Both the position numbers and the translations under genes were made by a program. Below, in pieces: positions 1 through 7,699 of a DNA stretch of 14,636 nt. The stretch's first letter is position 1. Each line of letters starts with the position of its first letter. Origin of the DNA: Spirochaetota bacterium (GTDB taxonomy: Bacteria > Spirochaetota > Leptospiria > Turneriellales > Turneriellaceae); contig CAUJII010000221.1 in NCBI GenBank assembly GCA_963205035.1, positions 1-14,636 of the forward strand, in the 5' to 3' direction. A model generated the notes under the pieces. It saw only the letters and a list, made by a program, of their open reading frames with translations, ran no database searches and was not told the origin of the DNA.

Positions 1-43
1 CAAAATTTTCTTGCCATCGTCACTGCATTCTGTAAAATTCGCC

Positions 44-1543
44 ATGCAGAAAATTTGTCGCATCGGCCTCTTCGGAGTCTTCTTAAGCGTTATTCCCGCG
101 CACGCGGCAATCGGAGTTTTTAAGACATCGCTCCCCGCGCAAGCGGGAGTCAATTCTGTCTTCATCTATGACACTTGGGATTATATTGTTACGCCCGCAT
201 TTTACTCGCTCCAAAAAGTTGACGCCGTTTCGGCGGTCTATACTCCCGATCAATACGACAACAAGACATTCGTTCTCGGAGGCAGAAACACAATCGGCAT
301 TCCGCTTTATTGGGCTGTGGGGATCAAAAACGAACGCACGAAAGCGCAAAACTACGATGCAGCCTCGCAATCGACTTTCGATAACGAAGAGGGGGAGGCG
401 CACTACCGGCTGACTCTCGGTACGAACTTCGGCACCTTAGGTGTCGGAGTTTTTGGCGAATACCTCGACGCGGCTATCGTGCGTAACAATACATCCGACG
501 GAACTCTTTACTCCGCAGGCTCCGAGACAAAGGATTTGACGTCAAACCGCTACCGAGTCGGCGTCAACGTCGGGCAATCCACACTCGCCGGGCATACCTG
601 GTCTTTGGGTGTCGGTGTGCGGCAGAATGGCGGCGATTTTCGCCAAGTGGGTGCGGGCTCCATTAACGTCGGCACGCTACCCGCAACGCTCACCGCCGGC
701 GCATTGCGTCGCCCGCAAAACGCGCTCTATCTCGATGTGAATACTTTTGGTTGGATTAAACTCACCGAGCGCGGCGAAAGAGCCTATTGGCGAGGAAATT
801 TCTCCCACCAGTTAAAAGCCGATATAGCCGTCTCACGCCTCACAGGCCTAATTGAGCAGACTGCGAAACTTGACGAAGACGATAACCAAGGCGAACTCTT
901 TGTGGGTTATGCAATGGCGTGGCCGTTGTCGGATGTCGCCCGTTTCTATTTTGGCCCCGAGGTTGGCGCAACGTATTCGGAAATCCAAACTTACGCAACC
1001 AATGGCACGAATGGTTTTTCTGGAGGAGTTCTGGGTTTTACGGGTAACAACCAGCGCTTGCAAGAGAGTACTCGAGTCCTGTCGGGTCGCTTTAATTTGC
1101 CGATTGTCTTTCAAGTGCCTGTTGTGCTGAATGTCCTCACGCTGCAAGCGGGTTGGTATCCAGAAATTATCGTCTATGGAGAAACCGCGCGCCAGCAAAC
1201 AGATAGCTTTGCGACGCCGGCTAAAAGACTCGATGCAAAAAGCTCGCGAATTTTTCAGGCAAATGTAGAGCGCTATGGTGCGGGAGTTACCTACAACCCG
1301 GTTGAACGACTCAAGATACACCTTCTTGTGACTTCGATTAAGAACTCGGCCCCTTTAGCGACTAACTATCAAGCAGACGCATACCGCATATCCTTTGGCG
1401 TCGACTATGTCTTCGCGCCTCGAGTAGCAGAGAGCATAGTTACTCCGGCTGTACAAAGCCCCGCTTCGCCCGCCGCCGCTGTACAAGACAAGGTAGAGAA
1501 AGCCCCGCAACCACCCAAGGCAGCAGCAAAGAAACGCCGTTAG
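44..1543 (+). CDS. Exported, probably outer-membrane beta-barrel protein with Pro/Ala/Lys-rich tail
   Basis: I do not recognise a named family. The ATG at 44 gives 499 residues that begin with a convincing signal peptide: a basic start (MQKICRIG), a hydrophobic stretch, then a cleavage site after AHA near residue 21. The same frame can be entered 33 bases earlier at a TTG (position 11), but that would put uncharacteristic residues before the signal peptide. No clear Shine-Dalgarno precedes either start. The mature part is rich in Gly, Thr, Asn and aromatic residues, with many alternating short strands (for example ALYLDVNTFGWIKL and YRISFGVDYVF). This is the look of an outer-membrane barrel. 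The last strand ends in Phe457, as barrel proteins often do, but about 42 further residues follow, rich in Ala, Pro and Lys and ending KKRR. It ends one base before the convergent gene at 1545-2177. A porin-like or adhesin role is possible but unproven. Confidence 0.75.
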   Translation: MQKICRIGLFGVFLSVIPAHAAIGVFKTSLPAQAGVNSVFIYDTWDYIVTPAFYSLQKVDAVSAVYTPDQYDNKTFVLGGRNTIGIPLYWAVGIKNERTKAQNYDAASQSTFDNEEGEAHYRLTLGTNFGTLGVGVFGEYLDAAIVRNNTSDGTLYSAGSETKDLTSNRYRVGVNVGQSTLAGHTWSLGVGVRQNGGDFRQVGAGSINVGTLPATLTAGALRRPQNALYLDVNTFGWIKLTERGERAYWRGNFSHQLKADIAVSRLTGLIEQTAKLDEDDNQGELFVGYAMAWPLSDVARFYFGPEVGATYSEIQTYATNGTNGFSGGVLGFTGNNQRLQESTRVLSGRFNLPIVFQVPVVLNVLTLQAGWYPEIIVYGETARQQTDSFATPAKRLDAKSSRIFQANVERYGAGVTYNPVERLKIHLLVTSIKNSAPLATNYQADAYRISFGVDYVFAPRVAESIVTPAVQSPASPAAAVQDKVEKAPQPPKAAAKKRR

Positions 1544-1544
1544 T

Positions 1545-2177
1545 TTAACGACACCGCAAGGGCCAGTCTGCGGTAAAGGGGGCGCTCTCTTCTGCGATGT
1601 GCGACCGGGCCGGTTTTGCAACGGAGGCTTGGTAGAGAAGGATTATACAGTTTTCGTGACGTTTTTCGAGATCGGTAATTTTTCCCACTTCAACGCGCTT
1701 ACCTTGCATGGAGAGCGAAACGCTTAGTCTATCGGCAAAAACCGCGCCACTGGGTTTGTCGGGTGCAATCACAATTTTCGCGTCAGGTTGAAGCATAAGA
1801 GCGCGTAAGCGCGATTGTGAAACAGCGAGAACTTCTACGTTTTCTCCTCTGCGGATTTCTATGCGCGTATCGGGACCGTCTGGACGCATTACCCGCGTAT
1901 AAGAGACGTTCTGCGCGGCGTTCTGTGGAGGTGTAATCTCTTTGGGCCAGGGATAGACGCTCACCGTTTCTGTTCCGTGTGCTCCAGAAATCTTGAACTC
2001 GAGTCCCGATAGTCCGTCACGGTAAAAAAAATCGGAAGTTATGAGCGTGCCAGACACATTGTCTTTTGAGCTTACAATTTGCAAGTAGAGCGGGTAGTGG
2101 ATATTTGCCGCCGACGTCGGTTGGCTCCCTTTGCAAACTGCAAGAAGGGCGGCGGCGGCGAAACAGAGTGTGCGCAT
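1545..2177 (-). CDS. Small exported protein of unknown function, downstream of the metzincin lipoprotein
   Basis: This 210-residue protein is not recognised. It starts with a short signal sequence (MRTLCFAAAALLAV). Cys15 follows LLAV and could be a lipidation site, although Val just before the Cys is not typical. Alternatively signal peptidase I could cut after the TSA at residues 21-23. The mature part alternates short polar and hydrophobic stretches that suggest a beta-rich fold: a SGAHGTETVSVYPW segment near 64-77, then Pro-rich ITPPQ. A more hydrophobic segment near 176-183 (NCIILLYQ) looks like a core strand rather than a membrane helix. The ATG lies 5 bases after the stop of the protease lipoprotein gene, so the two are probably co-transcribed and may work together. 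No catalytic motif is visible. The tail of the gene contains a 6-bp inverted repeat (1553-1558 with 1569-1574) but no T-run. Confidence 0.72.
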   Translation of the reverse strand: MRTLCFAAAALLAVCKGSQPTSAANIHYPLYLQIVSSKDNVSGTLITSDFFYRDGLSGLEFKISGAHGTETVSVYPWPKEITPPQNAAQNVSYTRVMRPDGPDTRIEIRRGENVEVLAVSQSRLRALMLQPDAKIVIAPDKPSGAVFADRLSVSLSMQGKRVEVGKITDLEKRHENCIILLYQASVAKPARSHIAEESAPFTADWPLRCR

Positions 2178-2182
2178 GCGGT

Positions 2183-4315
2183 TTATAGCCGCGCCCCTTT
2201 GATGTCGTATTCTTCAATGATAGGTTGCCGGTCGTCGCCGACAGGGCTTATGTGAATTCTATCGCCGTTTTCTGTTTCGCCAAAGTAGCCTGAATTAGAG
2301 CCAGAATACTTTCGCATAAAAAGGATGTTAATACTGCCCCAGTCGTCATGGTCGTTGAAGGTTGTTTTGACCCCATCGTCGTTGATATTCTTGCTTAATG
2401 CACCGCTATAAGAACCGTCGCAGTTATAGTCGACCTTCGCGCTTCCTGGCGCATAGAGCCCGCTATTCTCGTTGATAGAGTTTTCGTTCAAGGCAGACGC
2501 TAACCCATCGGAAAAATCCATGCGGAATGTCGCAGAGTTATAGTTATTCGTGAGTTGGCTGACAGACGTGATGAGCGAACAGTCGCCAAAATCATACCGT
2601 CTATAAAGATAGTAGCGGTCGCCCGGGTTGTTATTCAAGGTTGGTAATCCGCTGAGTTGATAGTGGTAGTTCATAATGCTCAAGTAGTTTGGCTTGTAGT
2701 TGTCGTTATCCCCACCACCGTGAAGCAGACCCAGATTATGGCCCCATTCGTGCATCAGAGTAGAAGCTTGGTAGTTAATTAGCTGGTTGCTACCGTCGAC
2801 AAGACTCCAGTTTCCTAAAGCGACAATCAAGTCGTTACCGTTGACTTCTGCAACCCCACTCGACCCGGCGCTCCCGTCTGCATTGCGCGAGTACGAGAAA
2901 AGCGCGTAATAGAAAATATTGCGGCGTCTGATGTCCATGTGCGCGGCTTTATAGGTGTAAAAATTAGTCTTATTGCCCGAGGCGCCTAACTCGATGCCTT
3001 GAGAAAAAGGAACCTTTGCAGAAGCATTGCCCAGGTCGTGGTCTGCCTCGCTGATGCCGTCGCCAGGGTGATAGAGAGATCCCACATCAAAGTGGACTTT
3101 GTACCCTCGCCCTGCGAAGACTTGCTTTACTTTGTCGAGTGCCTCGCGCCGGGGAATGACTCCTGGATCCGTCGAATCCATGTAGTCGACTTCAATGAAG
3201 ACATCTTTTTGGCCTTGGCGCGCACCCATTGCATAGAGGTTGAGCCCCGCGAAGGTTGAACCTGCAACTTCCGAGCAATCGGGGATGCCGTCCTGGTCGG
3301 CGTCGGTGCTACAAAGCACGTCGTTTGGAGCTCCCGGTGTCGCGAAGTCTTTTGCAGTCCAATCGTCGCCTTTGTCGGTATCGGTCAAATTGGCATCGCG
3401 TGCAATGCTCTTGCCATAATTCGTATCGGCCGAAGCCCACATGGCGGGTAGAGTTCCATCGGTCCATGTGCCACTCGTTGGAGTTATCCCAGATGTGCCG
3501 AAGCGTATAAAGTCGATTGTGGCTCCCCCTTTGACTATCTCAATCGCGCCCCAGGTATCCCACCAAGGTGCTTTGTCGGTTGGAGGGGGAGGGCTCGCCG
3601 CGTTGCTAATATAAATTTGGCCGGGACCGTTGATATATTCACCCCCGTTAGCGGTCTGGCCGCGCACAACGAGATAGGCTCCACCGCTGAGTTCAAGCTC
3701 GGGCAGAGTGAAATTTTCAGTGGTAGTATTTTTCCCACCCGCCACTGAGTCGACATACGTCGAACGGATTGTGTAGTCTTTCAAGTTTGCCTTGCATTGG
3801 CTCGACTTGTTATAGATTTCAAACCAGCACGACCGGTTTGTGTAGCGGCACATCCCCACTTCAGTGATGAGAATTTGGGCTTGGCTGCCAAACCCTGCGG
3901 CAGATTCATACGCATTCGAGAGTGTCTCGCCCTTCGATGATTTCGCCTCGGTCGAAACACGGATTTTGTAGCTTTTTCCGGGATCGAGGGTCGCGGCGGG
4001 TGTTAAGCGAAATACTTGGCTGTCATCAGAAACAGGGGCTGCGCTTTGAAAAGGGATACACGTTGCGAAATTGTCGGACGAAACTTGAATGCTGCCCGTG
4101 CATGTAGAACCTGAGGTGATAGAACTTAAACTCGAACTTTCCATCGAGGTAGAAAATCTGACGACGATTTCTGCGGGCAGAACACCACAAGCCCCCGGTT
4201 CGGGGATTTGCGAAGCGACGCGGACATCGGTCTCTTCTAAGAGTTCGTTGCAATTGACTGTGAAAGCAAGCGAGATAAAGAGGATAAGTCCCATCGACTT
4301 TGTTTTCATGCGCAT
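2183..4315 (-). CDS. Surface lipoprotein with Ig-like, lamin-tail-like and metzincin metalloprotease domains
   Basis: This 710-residue lipoprotein is probably a zinc endopeptidase on the cell surface. The signal sequence ends in a loose lipobox (AFTVNC) with the lipid-bearing Cys at 22. Residues about 33-140 resemble a bacterial Ig-like Big_5 domain: a Pro-Glu-Pro start, a VVRFSTSM strand and a late TLDPGKSYKIRV strand. Residues about 147-275 resemble a lamin-tail domain (ILITEVG, WFEIYN, GGAYLVV). Next comes a calcium-loop motif of DxDxDGxxD type at 338-346, as in thrombospondin type 3 repeats. The catalytic region carries the full metzincin zinc motif HEWGHNLGLLH at 522-532, with His522, His526 and His532 as ligands and Glu523 as catalytic base. 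The SIMNY at 546-550 is the expected Met-turn. Eleven cysteines include several likely disulfide partners. In-frame ATGs exist at codons 1, 3 and 8, and the sequence does not settle the start. Substrate is unknown. Confidence 0.85.
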   Translation of the reverse strand: MRMKTKSMGLILFISLAFTVNCNELLEETDVRVASQIPEPGACGVLPAEIVVRFSTSMESSSLSSITSGSTCTGSIQVSSDNFATCIPFQSAAPVSDDSQVFRLTPAATLDPGKSYKIRVSTEAKSSKGETLSNAYESAAGFGSQAQILITEVGMCRYTNRSCWFEIYNKSSQCKANLKDYTIRSTYVDSVAGGKNTTTENFTLPELELSGGAYLVVRGQTANGGEYINGPGQIYISNAASPPPPTDKAPWWDTWGAIEIVKGGATIDFIRFGTSGITPTSGTWTDGTLPAMWASADTNYGKSIARDANLTDTDKGDDWTAKDFATPGAPNDVLCSTDADQDGIPDCSEVAGSTFAGLNLYAMGARQGQKDVFIEVDYMDSTDPGVIPRREALDKVKQVFAGRGYKVHFDVGSLYHPGDGISEADHDLGNASAKVPFSQGIELGASGNKTNFYTYKAAHMDIRRRNIFYYALFSYSRNADGSAGSSGVAEVNGNDLIVALGNWSLVDGSNQLINYQASTLMHEWGHNLGLLHGGGDNDNYKPNYLSIMNYHYQLSGLPTLNNNPGDRYYLYRRYDFGDCSLITSVSQLTNNYNSATFRMDFSDGLASALNENSINENSGLYAPGSAKVDYNCDGSYSGALSKNINDDGVKTTFNDHDDWGSINILFMRKYSGSNSGYFGETENGDRIHISPVGDDRQPIIEEYDIKGARL

Positions 4316-4459
4316 GGCTATGGGTATGAGGCTTCTTTCAAAGCGTCAACAAAAAATAACTGCACACAATGAAAGGGGGCAAAATTTTTCGTGGAGATCC
4401 CACCTGATTTTTTCCACGATCCTATAAAAAAGACTTGAAAAAGCATATCCATCCCAATA
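4316..4459. promoter_or_regulatory. Divergent intergenic region, presumed to hold both promoters
   Basis: This 144-bp AT-rich gap separates the divergent lipoprotein and coiled-coil genes, so both promoters should lie here or just inside the genes. On the minus strand a TTGACG hexamer (complement of 4344-4349) resembles a -35 box, but the sequence 17 bases downstream is a poor -10. On the plus strand, TATAAA at 4423-4428 resembles a -10 but has no good -35. I see no strong ribosome binding site before either ATG. An inverted repeat at 4389-4419 is listed separately. Confidence 0.4.
4389..4419. repeat. Inverted repeat between divergent genes, candidate operator or hairpin
   Basis: The arms at 4389-4397 (TCGTGGAGA) and 4411-4419 (TTTCCACGA) are complementary over 9 positions, with one G-T pair in the RNA form and a 13-base loop. 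Neither strand has a T-run straight after it, so a terminator is unlikely. Its place between divergent starts fits an operator or a leader hairpin, but that is inference. Confidence 0.4.
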
Positions 4460-7400
4460 ATGAGACATAATATGCTCGAGTATGCTCTGCCGATTGCAGC
4501 GTCGGTCTTCGTGATTCTTCTGCTGCGTCGACTCGATAGATCTAACGTTAACTTGAAAAAAATCAAAGGCGTCGCCGAGCGCGCCGAAAAAGAATTGGCG
4601 GAGCTAACCCTCGTCAAGAAAGAAGAACTCAAAGATGCGACAATCCGTTTTGATTCGCTGCTTCTGAACGCAGAAAAATACCTCTTCAGCATCGGCGAAA
4701 AGCTCGAGCAAGCCAAGACCGATTTGGTGTCTGTTGAAACAACGCGACAAAATTTGCGCGTCATGGATGGCGAACTGCAATCGTTAGATAATACAACGCG
4801 CTCGGTGAAAGATCAACTCAAGTTCATCAACGAGTCTTTAGATAAAATCGACCAACAGCAAAAGAAAATCAAAAAGCTACAAGATTTGGTGAAGCAAGTC
4901 GACGACGAAGCCGCGAACATGATCGACGGATTTCAAAACGCTCTCAAAGATAAATCGACCGAGATTCTCAGTGCGTTAGAGAAGAAGTTTGAATCGATTA
5001 CGCAAGAGACGCTGCATATTCAAAGCGAATTGCGAGACGATCTTCTGGCGCGGCATACAGACTTGAAACACGAAGTTGAAGTCAGCTACGAACAGTTGGA
5101 GCGCGACTTGAAGCAAAGCGCACAAGACCTGACGCAAAACATCGAAAACCGCATCCAAGCGCAGATTCAAGCGGTCACTGACTTGCAAGAGCGCATCTTT
5201 TCTACAGAAAAGAATCTCGAGGTGACCGTGCCCGAGATGATCCGCGACATAAAAAATGATCTCTTGCGCGACATGCAAGACCAAGCGCAAAAACTCGAAA
5301 CTCTAAAAATTGCTCTTGGCGGAACCGAAGATACGTTACGCAAGAAACTTCAAGTGTTTCGCGAAGAGCTCGATCAACAACGCGGCCTCCTCTTCACGGA
5401 AATTGCCGGCGAGGCTGAGCGGATCCGTTCACAAATCGCCAATCTCGATTTAGATGCGCTCGCGAAGAAAGACGAGATTATCAAATCGGCGCGCACAGAA
5501 GCGCAAAAAATCCAAAAGAATATCGACGAGTTCAACGACCAGTATAGCCGTGCACGCGATACTCTCTTTCAAGAGGCGAGCCGCCGTGAAGCAGAGCTCT
5601 CGAATAAGCTCGACGAAGTCGAAGATCTCAGCCGCTCCATCCATTCGCAACTTGCGCAAGGGCGTTCGCGCGGCCTCGAAGAAATCCAAGTCGAGCTACA
5701 AAAATCTTTGGGAGAAATCAAGACTGCTTCTCGCGAACTTTTTTCAGACATCCAAGAAGAAATCTCGCGCGAGACAGAACTTTTGCGCGACAAGTTAGGC
5801 TCTGTTCAAACGGAAGTTACAGACATTGTGCAGCAAACCGAAGAACGCTGTGAGAATCTCGAAGCGAAGGTTGCGGATATTTCTCAATCCACCGAGAAAG
5901 AGTTTGCAAACTATTTGAAAGAACTCAAGAAAACGGCGGAAAAAAGCCTCAACGATTACCGCGAAGATTTGGCGGAAAAAGAGCGCCAGTTTTTACAAAA
6001 CATTACCACTCTCGACAAAAGCCTGAGAGACAAAATCGCCGAAGCCGACCGCCGCTTCGAAGGCGCGCAAGTGCGTCTCGAAGAGATTGTCAAGGATACG
6101 CGCAACGCACTCCACAAAAATAATTTGGAAGTCGAAAAAAATCGTGCAGAGCTCTTGCGCGAAATGGATAACGAACTCGAGGATAGACTCTCTCACGCGA
6201 AAAACTTCATCGACGACGCACAAGAAAAGAGCGTCAATTCATTCGCAGACGCGCTATCCAAATTCCGCATACGCATCGAAGAAAAGGAAAACGAATTTAG
6301 CTCAAAAATAGAACTCAACGTCGCTAGATTTTTCGACATGAAGAAAAATCTGGAGGCTTCGCAAGAATCGCTGATTGAAAATCTCCAGAGCGAGAAACGG
6401 CGCCTTGAAACAGAGATGCGGCAATCGAACGATACGCAGCTTAAACTCTTCGATAAAGAAGTCACCGACCGCGAGGTGAGGCATAAGCAGCAGTTGGCGG
6501 CGATGACTTCCGATTCTGTCGGCGATTTTCGCGAGAAAGTCAACGAGTTGATGAACCGTCTCGTCGAAATGAAGTCCGAGACGACGACGACATTCCGCGA
6601 CTTTCAAGAAAACCAGCAAGAGGTTTATACCGCCATCGTTGAAGAGACGCGCTCGACAGGTCAGGAAATCCGCGATCTCAAGGAAGCGCTGCAAGAACTC
6701 AAAGCCGAAGGGTTAAGCGTCGAACGCAGCAGACAGTCTGCGGAAAGCATGCGTACTCTCATCCGCGAGTTGAGTCAAAAAATCGAACAGGCAGAAAGCA
6801 AAAACCAAACGCTCACCGAAGTCTACCAGCGAGTCGAAGAACTCAAAGAGATGCGTACGCGCCTTGAAACGGAACTTCTCATGTTAAAAGAGAAGCGCGA
6901 TAAAGTAGACCGCTTAGAAGAGAGTATCAATTTCGTGCTTGCGATGCAGAACGAAATCGAGGGAAAATCTGTGCAGCTTAAGAAACTGCAAACCAACCTC
7001 GACGAGTTTTCAGATCACTACGCCAAGCTCGAAGAAGAGCGGCGCAAGGCGGACGGTCTCATGCAGAACCTGCTCGACGAAAATCGCCTCATACAAAAAA
7101 CAATCGATAAAATCGAAGCGCAAGATAAGCACATCGATTCTCTAAACGACGGCATAGCGCAACTCAACGCATTTTTTCAACGCGTCGAACAACGCTCTCA
7201 CTTGTTGAAAGACCAACTCGACACAATCACCGAACAGATGATGAGTGTGCACAAGAGCGAGCAAGAGTTACAAAGCTTGCAAGCGCGCTTTATGGAAATC
7301 GAAGATCTCATGGCAGACATCGAGAAAAAGAAATCTCAAATTATCGCCTTCAACAAGCAGTTTGAAGAACTCCGTAAGGCGATGTCTTCGAGCGTGCAGC

Positions 7401-7651
7401 AGATCGAACGCATCGAGCAGAACGCTGAAACGAAAGTTCGTCAGCTTTCCGAGTTCATGCGCGCGATCGACGACGAAACTGAAAACAAGGTGACGCTAAC
7501 CAAGACGCTATCTCCCGTCGGCGTGGGCGATAAGAAGGGAATGGTGCAGCAGCTTTCAAAATATGGTTGGACTTCCGAAGAAATCGCGGCACGCGTCAAT
7601 CTCGACATCCACACCATCGAGACGATTCTTTCTTTGCCGAGTGTGAGCTAA
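4460..7651 (+). CDS. Membrane-anchored giant coiled-coil protein, SpiroCoCo-like
   Basis: This 1063-residue protein has one N-terminal hydrophobic segment (about residues 8-23, ending LLLRRLDR), then about 1000 residues of charged helix rich in Glu, Lys, Arg, Gln and Leu, with heptad patterns throughout. This is a long coiled coil tethered to the inner membrane, probably facing the cytoplasm because Arg and Lys follow the anchor. The architecture matches what is annotated as SpiroCoCo family coiled-coil protein in Leptospira, thought to be structural. The last 36 residues (from about 1028) break the coiled coil and form a small helical unit, YGWTSEEIAARVNLDIHTIE, like a helix-turn-helix or the C-terminal motif of DUF6115-type proteins. 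An alternative in-frame ATG lies at 4472. recG starts 48 bases after the stop. A role in cell shape, division or chromosome anchoring is inference. An SMC-like ATPase is excluded because no Walker motifs are visible. Confidence 0.82.
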   Translation: MRHNMLEYALPIAASVFVILLLRRLDRSNVNLKKIKGVAERAEKELAELTLVKKEELKDATIRFDSLLLNAEKYLFSIGEKLEQAKTDLVSVETTRQNLRVMDGELQSLDNTTRSVKDQLKFINESLDKIDQQQKKIKKLQDLVKQVDDEAANMIDGFQNALKDKSTEILSALEKKFESITQETLHIQSELRDDLLARHTDLKHEVEVSYEQLERDLKQSAQDLTQNIENRIQAQIQAVTDLQERIFSTEKNLEVTVPEMIRDIKNDLLRDMQDQAQKLETLKIALGGTEDTLRKKLQVFREELDQQRGLLFTEIAGEAERIRSQIANLDLDALAKKDEIIKSARTEAQKIQKNIDEFNDQYSRARDTLFQEASRREAELSNKLDEVEDLSRSIHSQLAQGRSRGLEEIQVELQKSLGEIKTASRELFSDIQEEISRETELLRDKLGSVQTEVTDIVQQTEERCENLEAKVADISQSTEKEFANYLKELKKTAEKSLNDYREDLAEKERQFLQNITTLDKSLRDKIAEADRRFEGAQVRLEEIVKDTRNALHKNNLEVEKNRAELLREMDNELEDRLSHAKNFIDDAQEKSVNSFADALSKFRIRIEEKENEFSSKIELNVARFFDMKKNLEASQESLIENLQSEKRRLETEMRQSNDTQLKLFDKEVTDREVRHKQQLAAMTSDSVGDFREKVNELMNRLVEMKSETTTTFRDFQENQQEVYTAIVEETRSTGQEIRDLKEALQELKAEGLSVERSRQSAESMRTLIRELSQKIEQAESKNQTLTEVYQRVEELKEMRTRLETELLMLKEKRDKVDRLEESINFVLAMQNEIEGKSVQLKKLQTNLDEFSDHYAKLEEERRKADGLMQNLLDENRLIQKTIDKIEAQDKHIDSLNDGIAQLNAFFQRVEQRSHLLKDQLDTITEQMMSVHKSEQELQSLQARFMEIEDLMADIEKKKSQIIAFNKQFEELRKAMSSSVQQIERIEQNAETKVRQLSEFMRAIDDETENKVTLTKTLSPVGVGDKKGMVQQLSKYGWTSEEIAARVNLDIHTIETILSLPSVS

Positions 7652-7675
7652 ATCTCTTCCAGGGGTTAGTCGGTT

Positions 7676-7688
7676 GCAGCAGTGCTGC
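7676..7688. repeat. Short perfect palindrome ahead of recG
   Basis: GCAGCA and TGCTGC flank a single G in the 48-base gap between the coiled-coil gene and recG. As RNA it could form a 4-bp stem with a 5-base loop. No T-run follows, so it is not a usual terminator. It lies just upstream of the recG start, where a ribosome binding site would be expected. Confidence 0.35.
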
Positions 7689-7699
7689 GTGGTGCTTGA

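Noticed and set aside
848..1321. 157-codon reading frame antisense to the barrel-like gene
   Set aside because: No recognisable features; the opposite strand has a signal peptide and barrel-like pattern over the full length.
1553..1574. Inverted repeat ACCGCA/TGCGGT at the convergent gene ends, considered as a terminator
   Set aside because: Stem of only 6 bp, 10-base loop, lies inside a coding region and has no T-run on either strand.
4318..4764. 148-codon minus-strand reading frame running from the start of the coiled-coil gene into the intergenic gap
   Set aside because: Mostly antisense to a strongly supported coiled-coil frame, with no coding-like motifs.
4460..7651. SMC/RecN-type ATPase for the long coiled-coil protein
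   Set aside because: No Walker A, Walker B or signature motif at either end, and the N-terminus is a membrane anchor.
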